Assembly: GCA_022497155.1 (NCBI GenBank)
Contig: MU385743.1
Location: forward strand, 248,001 to 312,000
Reading direction: 5' to 3'
Source of the DNA: Whalleya microplaca
Lineage: Eukaryota > Ascomycota > Sordariomycetes > Xylariales > Xylariaceae
DNA length: 64,000 nucleotides
Positions 20,479 to 32,067 of the stretch are shown here, one piece after another (the stretch's first letter is position 1; each line of letters begins with the position of its first letter). The translations under genes and the position numbers were made by a program. Under the pieces are notes generated by a model, which was not told the origin of the DNA, made no database searches, and worked only from the letters and a program-made list of their open reading frames with translations.

Positions 20479-23400
20479 GAGGCGATCCGTTACCGGATGC
20501 TATAACGCAAATTCTGGAGCATTCCAGGTATCGCCTTCGACTGCAGAACGTAGTCTATCTTCGGCTAATACGCAGCGTTTCGGTGGGACGTGAACCGCGA
20601 ACGGCTTCTGTATCCTCCAGACCACAGCTGGCCTTCAACGAAAGATCACCGACATCTGTGAGCGGTCTGGACTGAATGCAATATGTCGAGCGCAACTGAA
20701 ATCTTGAGAACTAGGCTCTTTTGCGACAAATTTCCACTTCTCTGCATTAGCTTTGAGGTCGATACATTGCACTGTACAATCGTCGTAGGCAATCAATATC
20801 TCGTCATCCTTCTCGCCAAGTGCGAGAGCCTTAGTGTGATGGTGGCGTTCTTTCGGAAAGCTGTATAACTCTGTTCCAGTCGTGATATCATACCTTAGTT
20901 GACTTGAAACCAGCTGTTGCAACTAAGTTAGAAGTCTTGCTGTGAGCCATCTGGGTCACATATTCTCCATGCGTGATTCTTCGGACCTCTTCACAAGTCT
21001 CAGCTCGCCAAACAACCATTACTCCACCGATTGCGAGTAGTGTGATGAAAAGGTTATCTTTGCAGAGTATCTGAGCGGCGACTTGATCGTCTCCCAAGCT
21101 CAACCGAGCTAGACAATCATCCCAATTATGCGATGACAAACCCTTGACTGAGAATCCGAGTTGGTCCATAGAGGCATAGGTTCTTGCAATGATTGAGTCC
21201 TTAGAGCAGAAAGGAACCACCTGCTTATAGATTGAAGTTGGGCTTTCGGCGATGCTAGTCCCGAACCTCCCAACAACTCGGATAAGATCATTTGCCCATT
21301 GACGCAGCTCACCATCACGTACCATAGCAATACTCGTTGGCGGCTTCTTTGAAGCTCGCTGTGTTCGTCTTCGGACATATGTTTTTAGATTCTTAGCTGC
21401 TCGAGTCAGAACGCGAAGGTCTCTAGTTAGTGCAACCCCATGGATCCACAGCAGGCAATGATCCTCAAGAAACCCTAAGACTTTTGCTAGAAAGTCATCC
21501 GAATCAACAGATGCAAGGCTTACGTGATATGTCCAGAAAGCTAGCGCATAATATACGAAAGGATGATCGTCAAACACACCCCGCCCAGATATGGAATCTT
21601 TTGATGGATAAGACATCTGTATCGACGTAAAGACCCGGCGCCATTTAAGACTATCTGAGAGGAAGTCAATGCACACCGATGCCGCATGCTCGTGGCCTTT
21701 ATGTTCCTGGACTGATATTGAAAGATTAGAAGTTTTGCGAAGAAGGAAGTGACGAGCAGTCTGGTGGATCAAAGTCACTCCGGACTTATTCACTACCACG
21801 AACTGCCCGCAAATTTCTTCGGCCATGCGTCCGAGGTTGACGAAATCTTTGAACTCTGGTTTCAGTGCTACTTCTAGCTCCCCGATATTCAGAGGATAAA
21901 AGGCGCAGGTTGTCCAGGTGAGTATTCGAGGTGCCATCCTCCTATGCTTCTCTGACTGCTGGTATATCATTTCGATCATTCTTTCGTAGAGCGATTCCAC
22001 ACCCACAGGAAGCTCGTTCAAAGCAGTCTTAATGTCGTCCCTCGTGTACCAATTGTCCCTAATCCTGTCCAACGCCAGCTTAACCCAGAGGAACGATCCG
22101 GAAGCTTTCGACATTATGTCATGCACGATCTCCTCTTGAGCATCATCTTGAGGCAAAATTCTCTTTATTGACTGGCGGACGTAGTTTCGAATGTCATCAA
22201 AGATGTCCATTGCATCTATTCGCTCGTGAATAATAAAGGGTAGGAGATCACTGATATCTTTTGTAAGGTCCTTAGTGGCGCGACTAATGAGAAGAATGTT
22301 GATTCTTCCCGCGGACCTAATTTTAGAAAGCAGTCTGATGAGCTCACTAGAAGACTCGGATTCATCTAGCCCATCAATGACCCAGTAGAATGGTTCTTCG
22401 CTGGGCATCCGACAAAAAACTCCTTCGAATATCTTTTCCCAGATGATCGATACTTTCTGCTGCTCGAAAGTGATGCCTGTTCCCTTATGAAGCTCAAGAA
22501 GACATGAATATAATAGGCTAGAAGACATCGCAGCTTGAAATGCAATGCTTCGAAGAAGATAAGAAATGCTTCTTTTCGTCTGAGATCCTCCTGAGACAAA
22601 ATGGTATTGACAGGTACCAGCATACACTCGAGTTCTCAGAAGGTTAATAATGAAGCTAGCGAGGGTCGATTTCCCAGAGCCCGGAGTACCAGTGATCCAT
22701 AGTAAGTTAGAAACATTAGGGCTATTCGTGACCCAGTCCTGGAAGCTCTGACGTTGAAGAAGCCACTGGCATGAGCCTTGCATATATCTCTCAGAGGAAA
22801 ATTCCAAATCTTCTTCATGGGAGTTTGTTACGCCCAAGATGTTTTGCAAACGTTGGAAGGGTGATTCCTCCTTGGGGTTCTCGGATGCGATATCCAAATG
22901 CTGAAGTGGGAGAGGATTATGAACAAATGGATCTGTGTAGATAATAAGTGGAAAAGAACGTCGTTCTGGTGTTAAGATAGCATATACCTGAGGAAGAAGT
23001 TTTACCAATAATTTCCCTCACTAGCCACCGCAATACGTTTCTCACATTTGTGAAATTGGGATCTTGAGGGCTCTTGAACTTGGCAATGCCATGGTGATCC
23101 GCTCTCGATAAGCAAGAAGCTTCTCCTGGATATCCGAGTAGCGCTGAGTCTTTCTCGACAATTTATCTACCCGTCAGTATGCAAATCCCAAGCTTTCGGG
23201 ATTTAATACATGCTAGTCTTCGAATTCCACCACCGATATTCGTCTTGAGAGTCTCATAGAACGAGACTAATTTGAGATCATTGCACATATTGCGGAATTG
23301 CTCATTGATATCCTGTAACGAGTTGAAGTTCTTCTCTAATTCGGCCACGTAGGCTTTTGCGCTAGCCCCAGGCGTAGTCTTCAATATGTTATTAAGCGTC

Positions 23401-23600
23401 TGTGCCAATTGAGATCCCTTGTGCGGCGTGGCGAGATAAACCATCCCTGAGATGTTGGCGAGCATTTCCATGTATTGAAGGTCGTTCTTTCCAATAACGT
23501 ATGCCTGCGTTTGTTAGTAGAACGAAGAAAGGGGAACCAGGTTTCAAACCTTCTTAGCAACTAGTCCGCCCATACTATGTACCACGAAGATGATAGGGAG
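19111..23600 (-). pseudogene. Decayed STAND (NLR-like) gene: esterase - NACHT - WD40
   Basis: Read on the minus strand, the remnant begins inside an alpha/beta-hydrolase (SesB-like) domain with the nucleophile elbow FVVHSMGGLVAKK (23600-23550, an intron, then YLATPHKGS and SFYETLKT). It continues into IVEKDSALLGYPGE and a NACHT NTPase with P-loop GTPGSGKST (about 22690-22664) and Walker B WVIDGLDES, then WD40-like blades to 19111. Clear introns are 23549-23505 and 22987-22933. Lesions: an in-frame TAA at 23165-23163 that no consistent intron removes; a frameshift near 20890, where KV(W)DI is broken by an apparent loss of two G; TGA at 20637-20635; and TAG at 20502-20500. The first part of the esterase domain is missing because the sequence changes to a fructosamine-kinase gene at about 23600-23635. 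Intact relatives are fungal non-self recognition or cell-death receptors. I infer this copy is dead. Confidence 0.85.
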
Positions 23601-23635
23601 CTATGTATGCGTAAGCATGGATAAGAGAAAATACC

Positions 23636-24636
23636 AGGCTCGCTACCTGGGAAATATCGCTTGTAGCTTCTTATATACCTCTTGCTACTCAAGCGATGTC
23701 TCGGGGTCCTCCAGTTGCCGAACTCAAACTCATTATGCGCATAAAAGGCACTGCCATCGAAGATGAACGGCTCCCCAGTCTCCATGTCCGTCGCCGTATT
23801 GCCATCCCAGATGTTGCCATCGACCAAGCACGGCTTGATACTACGACCCTCGCTCTGCAGTGGTCGCAATAAGCGTGGGACACTATGCTCCAACACAAGT
23901 TGAGCGTAGAACTCGTACTCGGGATAGGGTGCCTGCTTCTGCCTGTCCACTTCAAAGACATGGCTGAGCTGCTTCCGGTACAGAGTCTCCCATGACTCCT
24001 CCCAGCAGTCAGTCAACTGGGGCGCTTTTCCATGGCATGTCACAGTATGGAAGCCGAATTTTCCAGTCGGCGATATTGACCGCTTGTGTAAGTCAGCCAG
24101 GCGCGCAGCGAAGCGCATAGGTTCCGGCGGCTGCTTGCCGACTTCGCGGAATTCTGACAGTAGAAAATATGTTGCTGGACCAGGCGTAGCTTTATACTGG
24201 CCCCAGGTGAACGGTTTAGGACAGAAGGTAGAAGACACGTCGTAGATGGCCTTGTCAGACTCAAATTGACCTTCCGTCATCTCAAAGTCGCTTTCTCCCG
24301 TTGTCACCTAAGCGCATGAAGGAGAGTCAACACTTTAAGGTCCTATTCGACCAAGTTTAACAACCCCCTAACATACCTTCAGAAAGTAATATACTCTTTC
24401 TCCATCTGGTAGTTTACAGAGAACTTTCGCCTGTCGAGCCCATACCCATTGGCCGTAAGCATGGGAGGAAATGACCTCTGTCACTGGAATAGGAAGGGCT
24501 AGAAATCATATGGATAATCAGTCCTCAGTTCCAAGGCTCTAGGGATCAAGGGAGACGGACCGTCAAGCACAGCCTGATCTAGGTCGAAATCCCCATGTAC
24601 AAAGCTACCACCAAGGCCATCTGCTCGAGACGCCAT
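23636..24636 (-). pseudogene. Fructosamine kinase-like gene, 3'-truncated
   Basis: Exons 24636-24561, 24498-24377 and 24307 onward encode a fructosamine/ketosamine-3-kinase family protein (protein deglycation kinase). Splicing through intron donors GTCCGT and GTATGT and acceptors CTAG and TTAG restores LDQAVLDALPIPVTEVISSHAYGQW and the VYYFLK segment in frame. The protein kinase-like fold continues to FDGSAFYAHNEFEFGNWRTP and SYKRYFPGSEP, then homology stops at about 23636; the expected C-terminal helices (about 30-40 residues in relatives) are absent and the frame runs 25 unrelated codons into STAND-gene sequence, ending at 23561. The catalytic-loop motif, normally HGDLWxGN, reads DGNIWDGN, so the usual catalytic Asp is Asn. 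The gene is probably inactive, though a truncated protein could still be made. Confidence 0.8.
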
Positions 24637-24972
24637 CGCAAGTATGTTCCAGATTCGGGATGCCAGAAAATGAGTAAAGATGCGAGAAAAAGTCAGAATG
24701 TTGGCGTCCGAGGGCTCTCTAGGTGAGGGCACAGGCTACATGGGGGAGGGCAAGCGAGATGCACTCTCGCTGCTCGCCATAGTCAAATATACTCCAAGTC
24801 ACTTGAAGGCGACGTATAAAGACAGGCATACGCATAAAGCACAGAGCTGTTCCTCATCCTGGTAATGTATTAAGCCTGTCTGCTATTGCATGTAGTATCA
24901 TACAGTCCTACGTAGTCTGACCAAGCAGCCCAAGATGACTAAACGGGGGTCCGCCAAGTATCTGATCACACC

Positions 24973-26265
24973 CTATTGAAGATGATGCTGCATCATCCTT
25001 GCAAGGCCCCCAAATCCTTCTTGCACCACCTTGCGCCCTGCAAGTTCGTTTGAGAAGTCTAGCTTTCGCGCCAGTGACCAGTCTTCATGGTGGGTAAGAA
25101 GCGAGTACAGTATCCCAGCTATGAACGTATCCCCTGCACCTATAGTATTGTATAACTTCAGTATGTCTGATCACGGAAATGAACAGGGCTGAACAACTTA
25201 CTCGACAACCGGTGAATCCTTCAATGTGTAAGCGGGCCTTTCACAGTGAGCACCGGTGGCAGGCTCAAACGCCGACGCACCATGCTCACCCCAAGTGCAG
25301 CAGAGAAGCAGGCTGTATCAGTTAGCACCCTGATAAACCCCCAATACAGTGAAAGTGAGGGAGGGGGGCTTACGCCCGACGAGCCAATTTTGCTTGGGCT
25401 CGGAGACATTCTTCAGGCGTATTATATCCATTCCCCTGTTAAATTGAGAGAGCGGATGTCAACGATCCAGCTCAAATGAGCAAGCAAGCTTTCAAAGAAA
25501 GGGAAAACTTGTAAAAGGGGGATATATATATGTATGGGGACTTACGATCGCCCAACTTTTGGAATAGAAGATAGCATCGGCCTCAGGAACGAGCGCTTGT
25601 AAACCTTCTCTCGCGGGCTTCTCGATTTCCACACTGATCTTTACTCCTGGTATTGAGCCGCGGAGATAGCGAATGCAATTGAGCGTGACGTCCGGGATCC
25701 GCCCCTACGAGGTTTATTAATGACTTTCATTCACAACGTCAGGGTGGAACAGGGAGAGACTGACTTCAAAGTGATACCAAGATCCCTCACTGCTAATCGA
25801 GTCCGCGATCCACTTGAACTCGTTACATGTCATTTCAGGTAGGGGATTGTAGTTGATGATCGTCCGTGAATCAGTGGCCTGGTTCCGAATGATATAGCTC
25901 GACGCAGGCTCTGTGTGCTCTTCGCGATAGAGACACTGAGCGGTGGAGACGCGCGGGCCCAGCGATCGCCGGATCTCCTGTATAGGCCGAGAAAACCGAT
26001 TTGGTAAGACGGCGACTAGATTCACGCTGATGGAAGCATCGTTTTGAGAATCGAGGAACTGTTGTAGCACTTCGACGGTGTTGGGACAGTTGCCCCCTCG
26101 CCTCCTGACAATGTTGGAAGCCCGAAGCTTCTCGTCCTCGGTAATGAAATGGGGGACACTATCCAGGCAAGGTCAGTGGTTTCGGATGACTCCCCAATGG
26201 CTGTATAAAGCGTACCTCAGTATTGTGTCTAAGTAGCAGGCGCCTACTCCTATAAAGTTTCTCAT
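24973..26265 (-). CDS. PfkB family carbohydrate kinase (ketohexokinase-like)
   Basis: Six exons (26265-26216, 26158-25765, 25704-25546, 25435-25374, 25312-25202, 25147-24973) give 316 residues. N-terminal FIGVGACYLDTI and GGNCPNTVEVL (a variant GGN.xN substrate motif), central TIINYNPLPEMT and SWYHFEGRIPD, and C-terminal NTIGAGDTFIAGIL with the catalytic Asp of GAGD place it near ketohexokinase within the ribokinase fold. Five introns have normal ends except the last: with donor GTAAG (25201) the frame requires an acceptor before 25147, where the dinucleotide reads AA (25149-25148) instead of AG. No alternative AG nearby keeps the frame into GAGD. The gene may therefore be mis-spliced, use a non-canonical site, or carry a recent mutation. 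It would phosphorylate fructose or a related ketose using ATP. It lies 337 bp upstream, in gene order, of the fructosamine-kinase remnant on the same strand. Confidence 0.78.
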
Positions 26266-26653
26266 CTTTGGGAATATTACTGTGAAAGAGGGATGGAAAT
26301 CTTGTAGTGACGATGAAGTTTCAAGTAATTTATAAGTTTATGTATAAGTATGTTACACCTAAAGTCTTGACTACTTTGAGATATAGATATATATAATCAG
26401 ATAACCAATCATATTGCCCAATCAACTATGCACCCGTTTTCTTTGCTATGGCTAATTCGCCTCCTCACGCCCTTTGGATTTAGCCATAGCAAGTACCTGC
26501 ATCATTTTCTAAACCAAAATTCAAACTAATATTATATATCTATTATCTTATTTCTATATCTAGTCATCTATAGTCATTCATATATATATCCATCTATCTA
26601 TCTATCCATCAATCTATCTACAATCCATACCATACCTCACACCAGACCTCTCC
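26266..26653. other. Intergenic with short ATCT-rich tract
   Basis: The spacer contains an imperfect ATCT/ATCC tetranucleotide tract at about 26581-26622, directly downstream of the lipase stop codon, presumably in its 3' UTR. No gene seen. Confidence 0.6.
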
Positions 26654-29600
26654 TCACATCCCCAGAACACCAAACGTAAGCCTCCGCAACGCATCCTCGT
26701 ACCGCGCGGGGCTGTGATCAATCAACATACTGGACCCGAAGCGGACCTCCCGAAACCTAGCCTCGACATCCCTGACATACTTCAGCACAATCCTCCTCGC
26801 GGGACGTCCGATCCGCTCCTCCCTACCCCCCGCACCCGGCGCGACGAACGCGTCCCGCCGCAGCGCCGGCGTGCAGTCGACGGTGAACACCTCGCCGGGC
26901 GGGAGCAGCTTATAGCTCATCATGCTGGCTCGCAGCGTCTTCAGCGCCGCGAAGGCCCAGCGGTCCTCGTCGTCGGTGGGGTGTCTGCGCGGCCCATCAT
27001 CACCGTTATGATGATTGTACCAATAACGATCCGCGAGCCCGGACTGCAGGCCGTCCCAGATGCGGCGGCGGACCTCGGCCTTGGCCTCGCTGTTGTCGGT
27101 CTTGAAGGCCAGCGCGACGGCCTGGAAGTCGTGCAGCACGCCGAGAGATAGGTAGGGGACTAGGTCGTTGCCGTGCACCACGCTCGTGATCAGGCCCCGC
27201 GTGGCCTTTTGTAGGGATGGCGACATTGTCGCGGGGGGCCCGTACGCGTATACGTGGATTGGGCGGCCGGAGGGCAGGCAGATGTGCGCTGTGCTCTCGC
27301 TTGTGCGCCCGTCGGTTAGGAGGCGCGAGGGCTGCTCCGCAGAGGTGACGAATGTAGGGCCGGATGCAGCGGGTTCGGCGAGCATGGCGCCGAGGAGCGC
27401 GGTCACGCCACCGCCGAGTGAGTGGCCGCATAGTACTAAGCCGTAATCTGGGAATTCCTCGAGTGCTTCCTTGAGCGTGATGAGGACTCGGCCATCGCGC
27501 CCGTAGAGAAGGCGTCGGGCAGAGGCGTGGATGCCTTTGTGGACTTTGTAAGGCGTGCCCCGCCAGTACAGGTCGTCGTATTCGCACGTCATATCTGCTA
27601 GGACGTCTTCGAACCCCAGGGTACCGCGACAAGACAGCACGACGGCCTTGGAATCTCCGTCTAGGGCGATGGTGTGAACGAGGGGTATGCCCGTGTCAGT
27701 TGACCCGGTGGAATCGGAACCACCCTGAGGATCAACGAACGAAGACAGGAGTATGCTGTCTGATGGGAGTTCGGTATGATGTGCAAAAGAGCGCACCTCT
27801 TGATGGGTATCATCCAATGCCTTCAATATCGGCAGCTCCTTCGTGATGCCCATAAATTTAAGAAAATTCGAGCCGTAGGCGGCTGATGCATAGCGACTAT
27901 ATCGCGTGATATTCCTCAAGATGTGAAAGCTGGGAAACATGCCGTCAACTGTGCCTGTTCGCCGCAGGGTGTCGACGGCGGCTGAGTCGCTATAGGCGCT
28001 TCTCTGATGGAAAGCAGACAGCGCCAACGATGTCTGGGAGTCCCTTGTCTTGAGGGTGTAGATACTTGGTGAATACAAGCTTCGGCTTTCCGACTGCGAC
28101 TTCTTGTGACCCCGCGCTGGCGAGTGAAGAAACTGTGCGGCAACGTCGTGTCCGGACTTTGGTTGTAATGTATCACCATGTGTCTGCACTTCGGTTTTAC
28201 GCAAGGCCGGAGATGCCGGTCGGCTCTCATACGAGTGGACGGAAAATGTATCGGTGAGAGATACGATAGAATTGCGCCTCCGGTCTCGTAATGATATATA
28301 TGTTGACCGAGATGGCGTCTTGTATAAGCCAGCGCTGTCCCCAGCAGCGCCTAGATCTCTCGATGAGAAGTAGTTTGGATTTCCCCGCTGCGGTGCCTTG
28401 GGACCTTCGCGGTGCGGTACCAAGCTGGATGACCGGTCTGGTACCGCACCTCTAGTCTGCGTAACGGGCAGTTTGCTCTGTGAAGACTTCTGACTACCCC
28501 AAGGGGGCTTCGAGGACTGCTTAGCTTTGGTGCTATTCTCGATATTGTCGGAGCCAGAGTCACGACCCAAGAAGCTCGAGAATGAAGGAACAGATCGTTT
28601 CTTGAGGACACCCCTAAAACTGCTCTTCTTTTCACTAGCCTTCGTGGGTATTTGTTCATCTTTTTTTGCCGAGGATTTATGAGGAGGGGTATATCGAGAG
28701 TCTCCTCGTGATTCATCTAATGGTCTCCGTGTGCGTTTTTGATTTGCAGCGTGTTCAGAGCTTTTATTTGAAGATGCCGACTGAAATGTGTGATCTCTTG
28801 GGGAAGAGCCACCCGAGCTAGTTGATATACGTCTTGACGATCGAGCGCATTGCTCAAGCGCAGGACTCCCTCGCCCCTTAGCCGCTGAAGCAACAGTAGG
28901 ACGCGCAGCTTTTGGTGGAACTGGAGGAGGCACATCTGAGAACCGATTGACCGACGTAGGTGGTGACCGAGTTCCGTCATCGTCATCATCATCGACAGTT
29001 TCAACACGCGACTGGGTATTCTCCTCACGTTCACTGTCAATCGCCGTGCTTCTAACTTTATTCCGACTAACTTTGTACACAACCCTGTAACTTGGGACCG
29101 ATTCTTCCCCGTTCTGCGACAACCCTTCCTGGCCGCTCACCTCACTCTCCACAACGTCGATTCCAGGTAAAGATAGGATAGGGACACTAGGGGTGCCCTT
29201 GATATCAACTGTGATTGTTTTGGTGGTAGTGGTCGACGTCGAGATCGACACCTGTGCGTCCTTAGGAAGAGATCGGAGTATTTGCTGTTTCAATTGGGTC
29301 TCAGGTAGTTCGTCATCATCGCTAGTACTTTGTCTAGCTCCGTGTTGCTCGATGGCTCCAATGAAAGCTCCGTTATCATCCAGATCAGTCTCTTGTAGAT
29401 ATTTTCCCGTGTGCGCACCATGTAGAGTATCATCGTCAACGTCAACTCGCTCACCATCGTCAAGGACTACAACGTCCCAGATAATCTCTTCCTGGCCGAG
29501 TTGACGAGACTCCTCTTGGATCATCCTCCTGCACCAGTTCTGAAGATACGCTAGACTGCACAGTCCGAGAAGGAGATCGATCACTCCAACCTTCTCACCC

Positions 29601-30169
29601 TGCACACCGGTAGCTGGATTTTGAAACTCGCGACAAATGAGCGTAATAATGCTCGCAATGGCCTTGGATGAATCGGTCGATCCGAAGAACTGGTCCAGAA
29701 CCGATAGAAACAGCTGGGAGATCTCGGACACGGTCGATACGGTAGTTCCTGTGGCATTGAAACCAGCGGCGGTCCAGAAGACGATCCTCGACATCGTTTG
29801 GTGTAGATTCTCTAAGCTCTTCTCTAAGATGGACTCGGCATCCGTCCTGCCCAGCTCCGACCGCGCTCGTGAGACAACATCCTTCCCAGCTCTGCTCAAT
29901 ATTCCCTCGAGTATGCCGCGACCTAATTCCAGGCTGGAAAGCGTGGTAAATTTCGCAGCCCCTATGCTATAACCACCGATAAAAGTACCGACGCGGATCG
30001 CAAAGGACGTGGATCGCGTCGCGAAACTAACAGCGCTGGCTATTGGGCCAGGCAGGAGAGTTCTCCCCGGTGTGGACGAGAGGAGATCTCTTTGGTAATC
30101 GTCGACATCGCTCGAGCATATGCTGCTACCAGCAGGCTCGTCGTTGGCTTCGATCTGATCTATCTCCAT
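26654..30169 (-). CDS. Class 3 lipase, sn1-diacylglycerol lipase-like
   Basis: A single-exon 1171-residue protein. The N-terminal 200 residues hold hydrophobic segments (SAVSFATRSTSFAIRVGTFIGGYSIGAA) likely to associate with membrane. A long disordered Ser/Lys/Arg-rich middle follows (about residues 280-720). The C-terminal Lipase_3 domain begins around residue 770 (FLKFMGITKELPIL) and includes VVLSCRGTLGFEDVLADMTCEYDD, the nucleophile elbow GHSLGGG at about residue 914, an Asp in HGNDLVPYLS and a His in DHSPARYEDAL that complete the triad. Members hydrolyse diacylglycerol or triacylglycerol at internal membranes. The tail DHSPARYEDALRRLTFG is typical of fungal orthologues, so the protein is full length. 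Single-copy housekeeping-like gene. Confidence 0.88.
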   Translation of the reverse strand: MEIDQIEANDEPAGSSICSSDVDDYQRDLLSSTPGRTLLPGPIASAVSFATRSTSFAIRVGTFIGGYSIGAAKFTTLSSLELGRGILEGILSRAGKDVVSRARSELGRTDAESILEKSLENLHQTMSRIVFWTAAGFNATGTTVSTVSEISQLFLSVLDQFFGSTDSSKAIASIITLICREFQNPATGVQGEKVGVIDLLLGLCSLAYLQNWCRRMIQEESRQLGQEEIIWDVVVLDDGERVDVDDDTLHGAHTGKYLQETDLDDNGAFIGAIEQHGARQSTSDDDELPETQLKQQILRSLPKDAQVSISTSTTTTKTITVDIKGTPSVPILSLPGIDVVESEVSGQEGLSQNGEESVPSYRVVYKVSRNKVRSTAIDSEREENTQSRVETVDDDDDDGTRSPPTSVNRFSDVPPPVPPKAARPTVASAAKGRGSPALEQCARSSRRISTSSGGSSPRDHTFQSASSNKSSEHAANQKRTRRPLDESRGDSRYTPPHKSSAKKDEQIPTKASEKKSSFRGVLKKRSVPSFSSFLGRDSGSDNIENSTKAKQSSKPPWGSQKSSQSKLPVTQTRGAVPDRSSSLVPHREGPKAPQRGNPNYFSSRDLGAAGDSAGLYKTPSRSTYISLRDRRRNSIVSLTDTFSVHSYESRPASPALRKTEVQTHGDTLQPKSGHDVAAQFLHSPARGHKKSQSESRSLYSPSIYTLKTRDSQTSLALSAFHQRSAYSDSAAVDTLRRTGTVDGMFPSFHILRNITRYSRYASAAYGSNFLKFMGITKELPILKALDDTHQEVRSFAHHTELPSDSILLSSFVDPQGGSDSTGSTDTGIPLVHTIALDGDSKAVVLSCRGTLGFEDVLADMTCEYDDLYWRGTPYKVHKGIHASARRLLYGRDGRVLITLKEALEEFPDYGLVLCGHSLGGGVTALLGAMLAEPAASGPTFVTSAEQPSRLLTDGRTSESTAHICLPSGRPIHVYAYGPPATMSPSLQKATRGLITSVVHGNDLVPYLSLGVLHDFQAVALAFKTDNSEAKAEVRRRIWDGLQSGLADRYWYNHHNGDDGPRRHPTDDEDRWAFAALKTLRASMMSYKLLPPGEVFTVDCTPALRRDAFVAPGAGGREERIGRPARRIVLKYVRDVEARFREVRFGSSMLIDHSPARYEDALRRLTFGVLGM

Positions 30170-32067
30170 ATTTGGCAGTACAGTGGCTGCGATGGAGTCG
30201 GCTCGAGCGGTGTGTCAGAGGGCATTCGGCGCATGGCACGGAAGTATCGGGCGTGTTTTACGCTATCGAAATCGGGTAATAGATATCAATGTTGGTAACT
30301 ATCACGACGAGTAGTAGGTATATAAATTGATGGAATCACGAGTGGTTACAGATAACGACGTGAATTGTCTGTTTTGTTGACAAAGGGAATCAATCACAGG
30401 CTGTATTGTGTAGAAATCGAAGTAGAATTTATTACATGTTGGTTGAATTGGGTATGAACGGCTTTGAGAACAATCCAGGAACGAATTCGTGTTCTAGAAA
30501 CAACGTGATTTGATGGCGACTTGCCGACTACTAGGTACGTAGTATGTGGTAGAGTCATACTCTATGGATTAGTGAGTGTTGGAGTTTATGCGTGTTCGTC
30601 CAAAAAACTTTACATGTGATACTCACGCGGGGCACGCAGACTTGGCTCCGTCCATGGAAATCTTGCTTGGAAAATGCCATCTTATCTTCTCTGGTTTCCG
30701 CTATTGGCCATTTCTCAACTACTATTATATGTGACGTGGCGACTATCGATGACCTAGTCGTAAGATAGCTTCGTGCTAGAAGAGGAAAGGCAGAAGAGAA
30801 GACAACGTTCAGATATGGACGTGTCTACGTGTATAGACCAGTTATGAAAAGGGCTCTTCCTCCGTATGCATGTAACTTGGGAAGACCGAGGAGTTGGTTC
30901 GCGACAAGCCAAGCGCGACTTGTCTCGTTCCTGGTACGTGTGTGTACTTGTGTACGCATGTAAACTCGTGCAATGGCATAACATCCCAGCTCGATCCACT
31001 CCCAGGTGGCCAGGATGACAGGACGCAGGAACCAGGGCTTCCAGGCTTGCCAAGAGCGCCGACTCACCCCGAGCAACCTCGGAATCTCTGCACCTTTTCA
31101 CACCAACAGAGCAACTAGCTCATCAGTGAGTCCATGTCGGCGATCGGGTTGAAGCGATCAGGCCAAGGGCCCAACTACCGTTAATGCTATGCTCATCATT
31201 GAAGTTGTTATGTAATAACAAGTTTAATCAGCACAGTCAGAAGTAAGTAAGTATGTATGTATGTGAAATGAGTAGTAATAAGAGAAATTCACTTGAACAG
31301 CAGCATAGCCAGTCATTCTTGTAATCGCCAGGTACATGTAGATATGATATGATATGTTAGACAACGTGGATGAACTTCCAGTATTTTATTTTATTGGTGT
31401 GGATAGAATATCCCCGTACGTACAGTTTAATCAAAATTGATTCGTACAGGTTGTGGCTCTGTGGCTTTGAAGAAGGATGAAATAACTGTATACATGCATA
31501 TGCGTACACACATACATATATCACATATATACCTATTATACATATGTACCCAATAATTGATTGATATGCATGTCTGACCGATGTTACGAGCCTCAATTGT
31601 CAGCAGCCACCACCACCTTAGCGATAAGCACCCGCCAAAAGCTTCTTCTATTTCTATTCTTAGCGATCTAACTTGGCTGCGTCCCGGCTGTTCAGCTCCC
31701 TGCAGCGCTCACCCCGGTCCCCTGGCCCATGCTAGTCCCTGCTTCCCCTTTGATTTCTTCTTCGTATCCTTTCAACATTCTCGCCGACCTCGTCACTCCA
31801 ACCAACCATTGGAAAATAAAGAGGCTGTATCCCCCTTGTACGAGACCATGGCCTTCTCCTAATACTTTAATGGGCATACCCTCAATGCCTAATTGAGTCG
31901 AGTCTTTCTACCTTTCTGCCTCCTTTAATTGCGGAATAATACCCCCATCCGTTTCTCATTTATATCCCGCGCGAGTTTTTTCTTCAGCCATACGAGAAGG
32001 TAAATAAAGATAATACCAAACATCAGTTGTGCATTTCTCCCTCGCGACAAGTCGTAATCCATTCACA
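30170..32067. other. Intergenic, divergent promoter region
   Basis: The spacer separates the minus-strand lipase and plus-strand GNA1, so both promoters lie here. A GTAT-rich short tandem occurs at about 31245-31262 and a pyrimidine-rich tract around 31600-32000 precedes GNA1. No gene supported. Confidence 0.55.

Noticed and set aside
24973..26265. PfkB kinase read as fully intact
   Set aside because: The last intron lacks an AG at the only in-frame acceptor, so intactness is not claimed.
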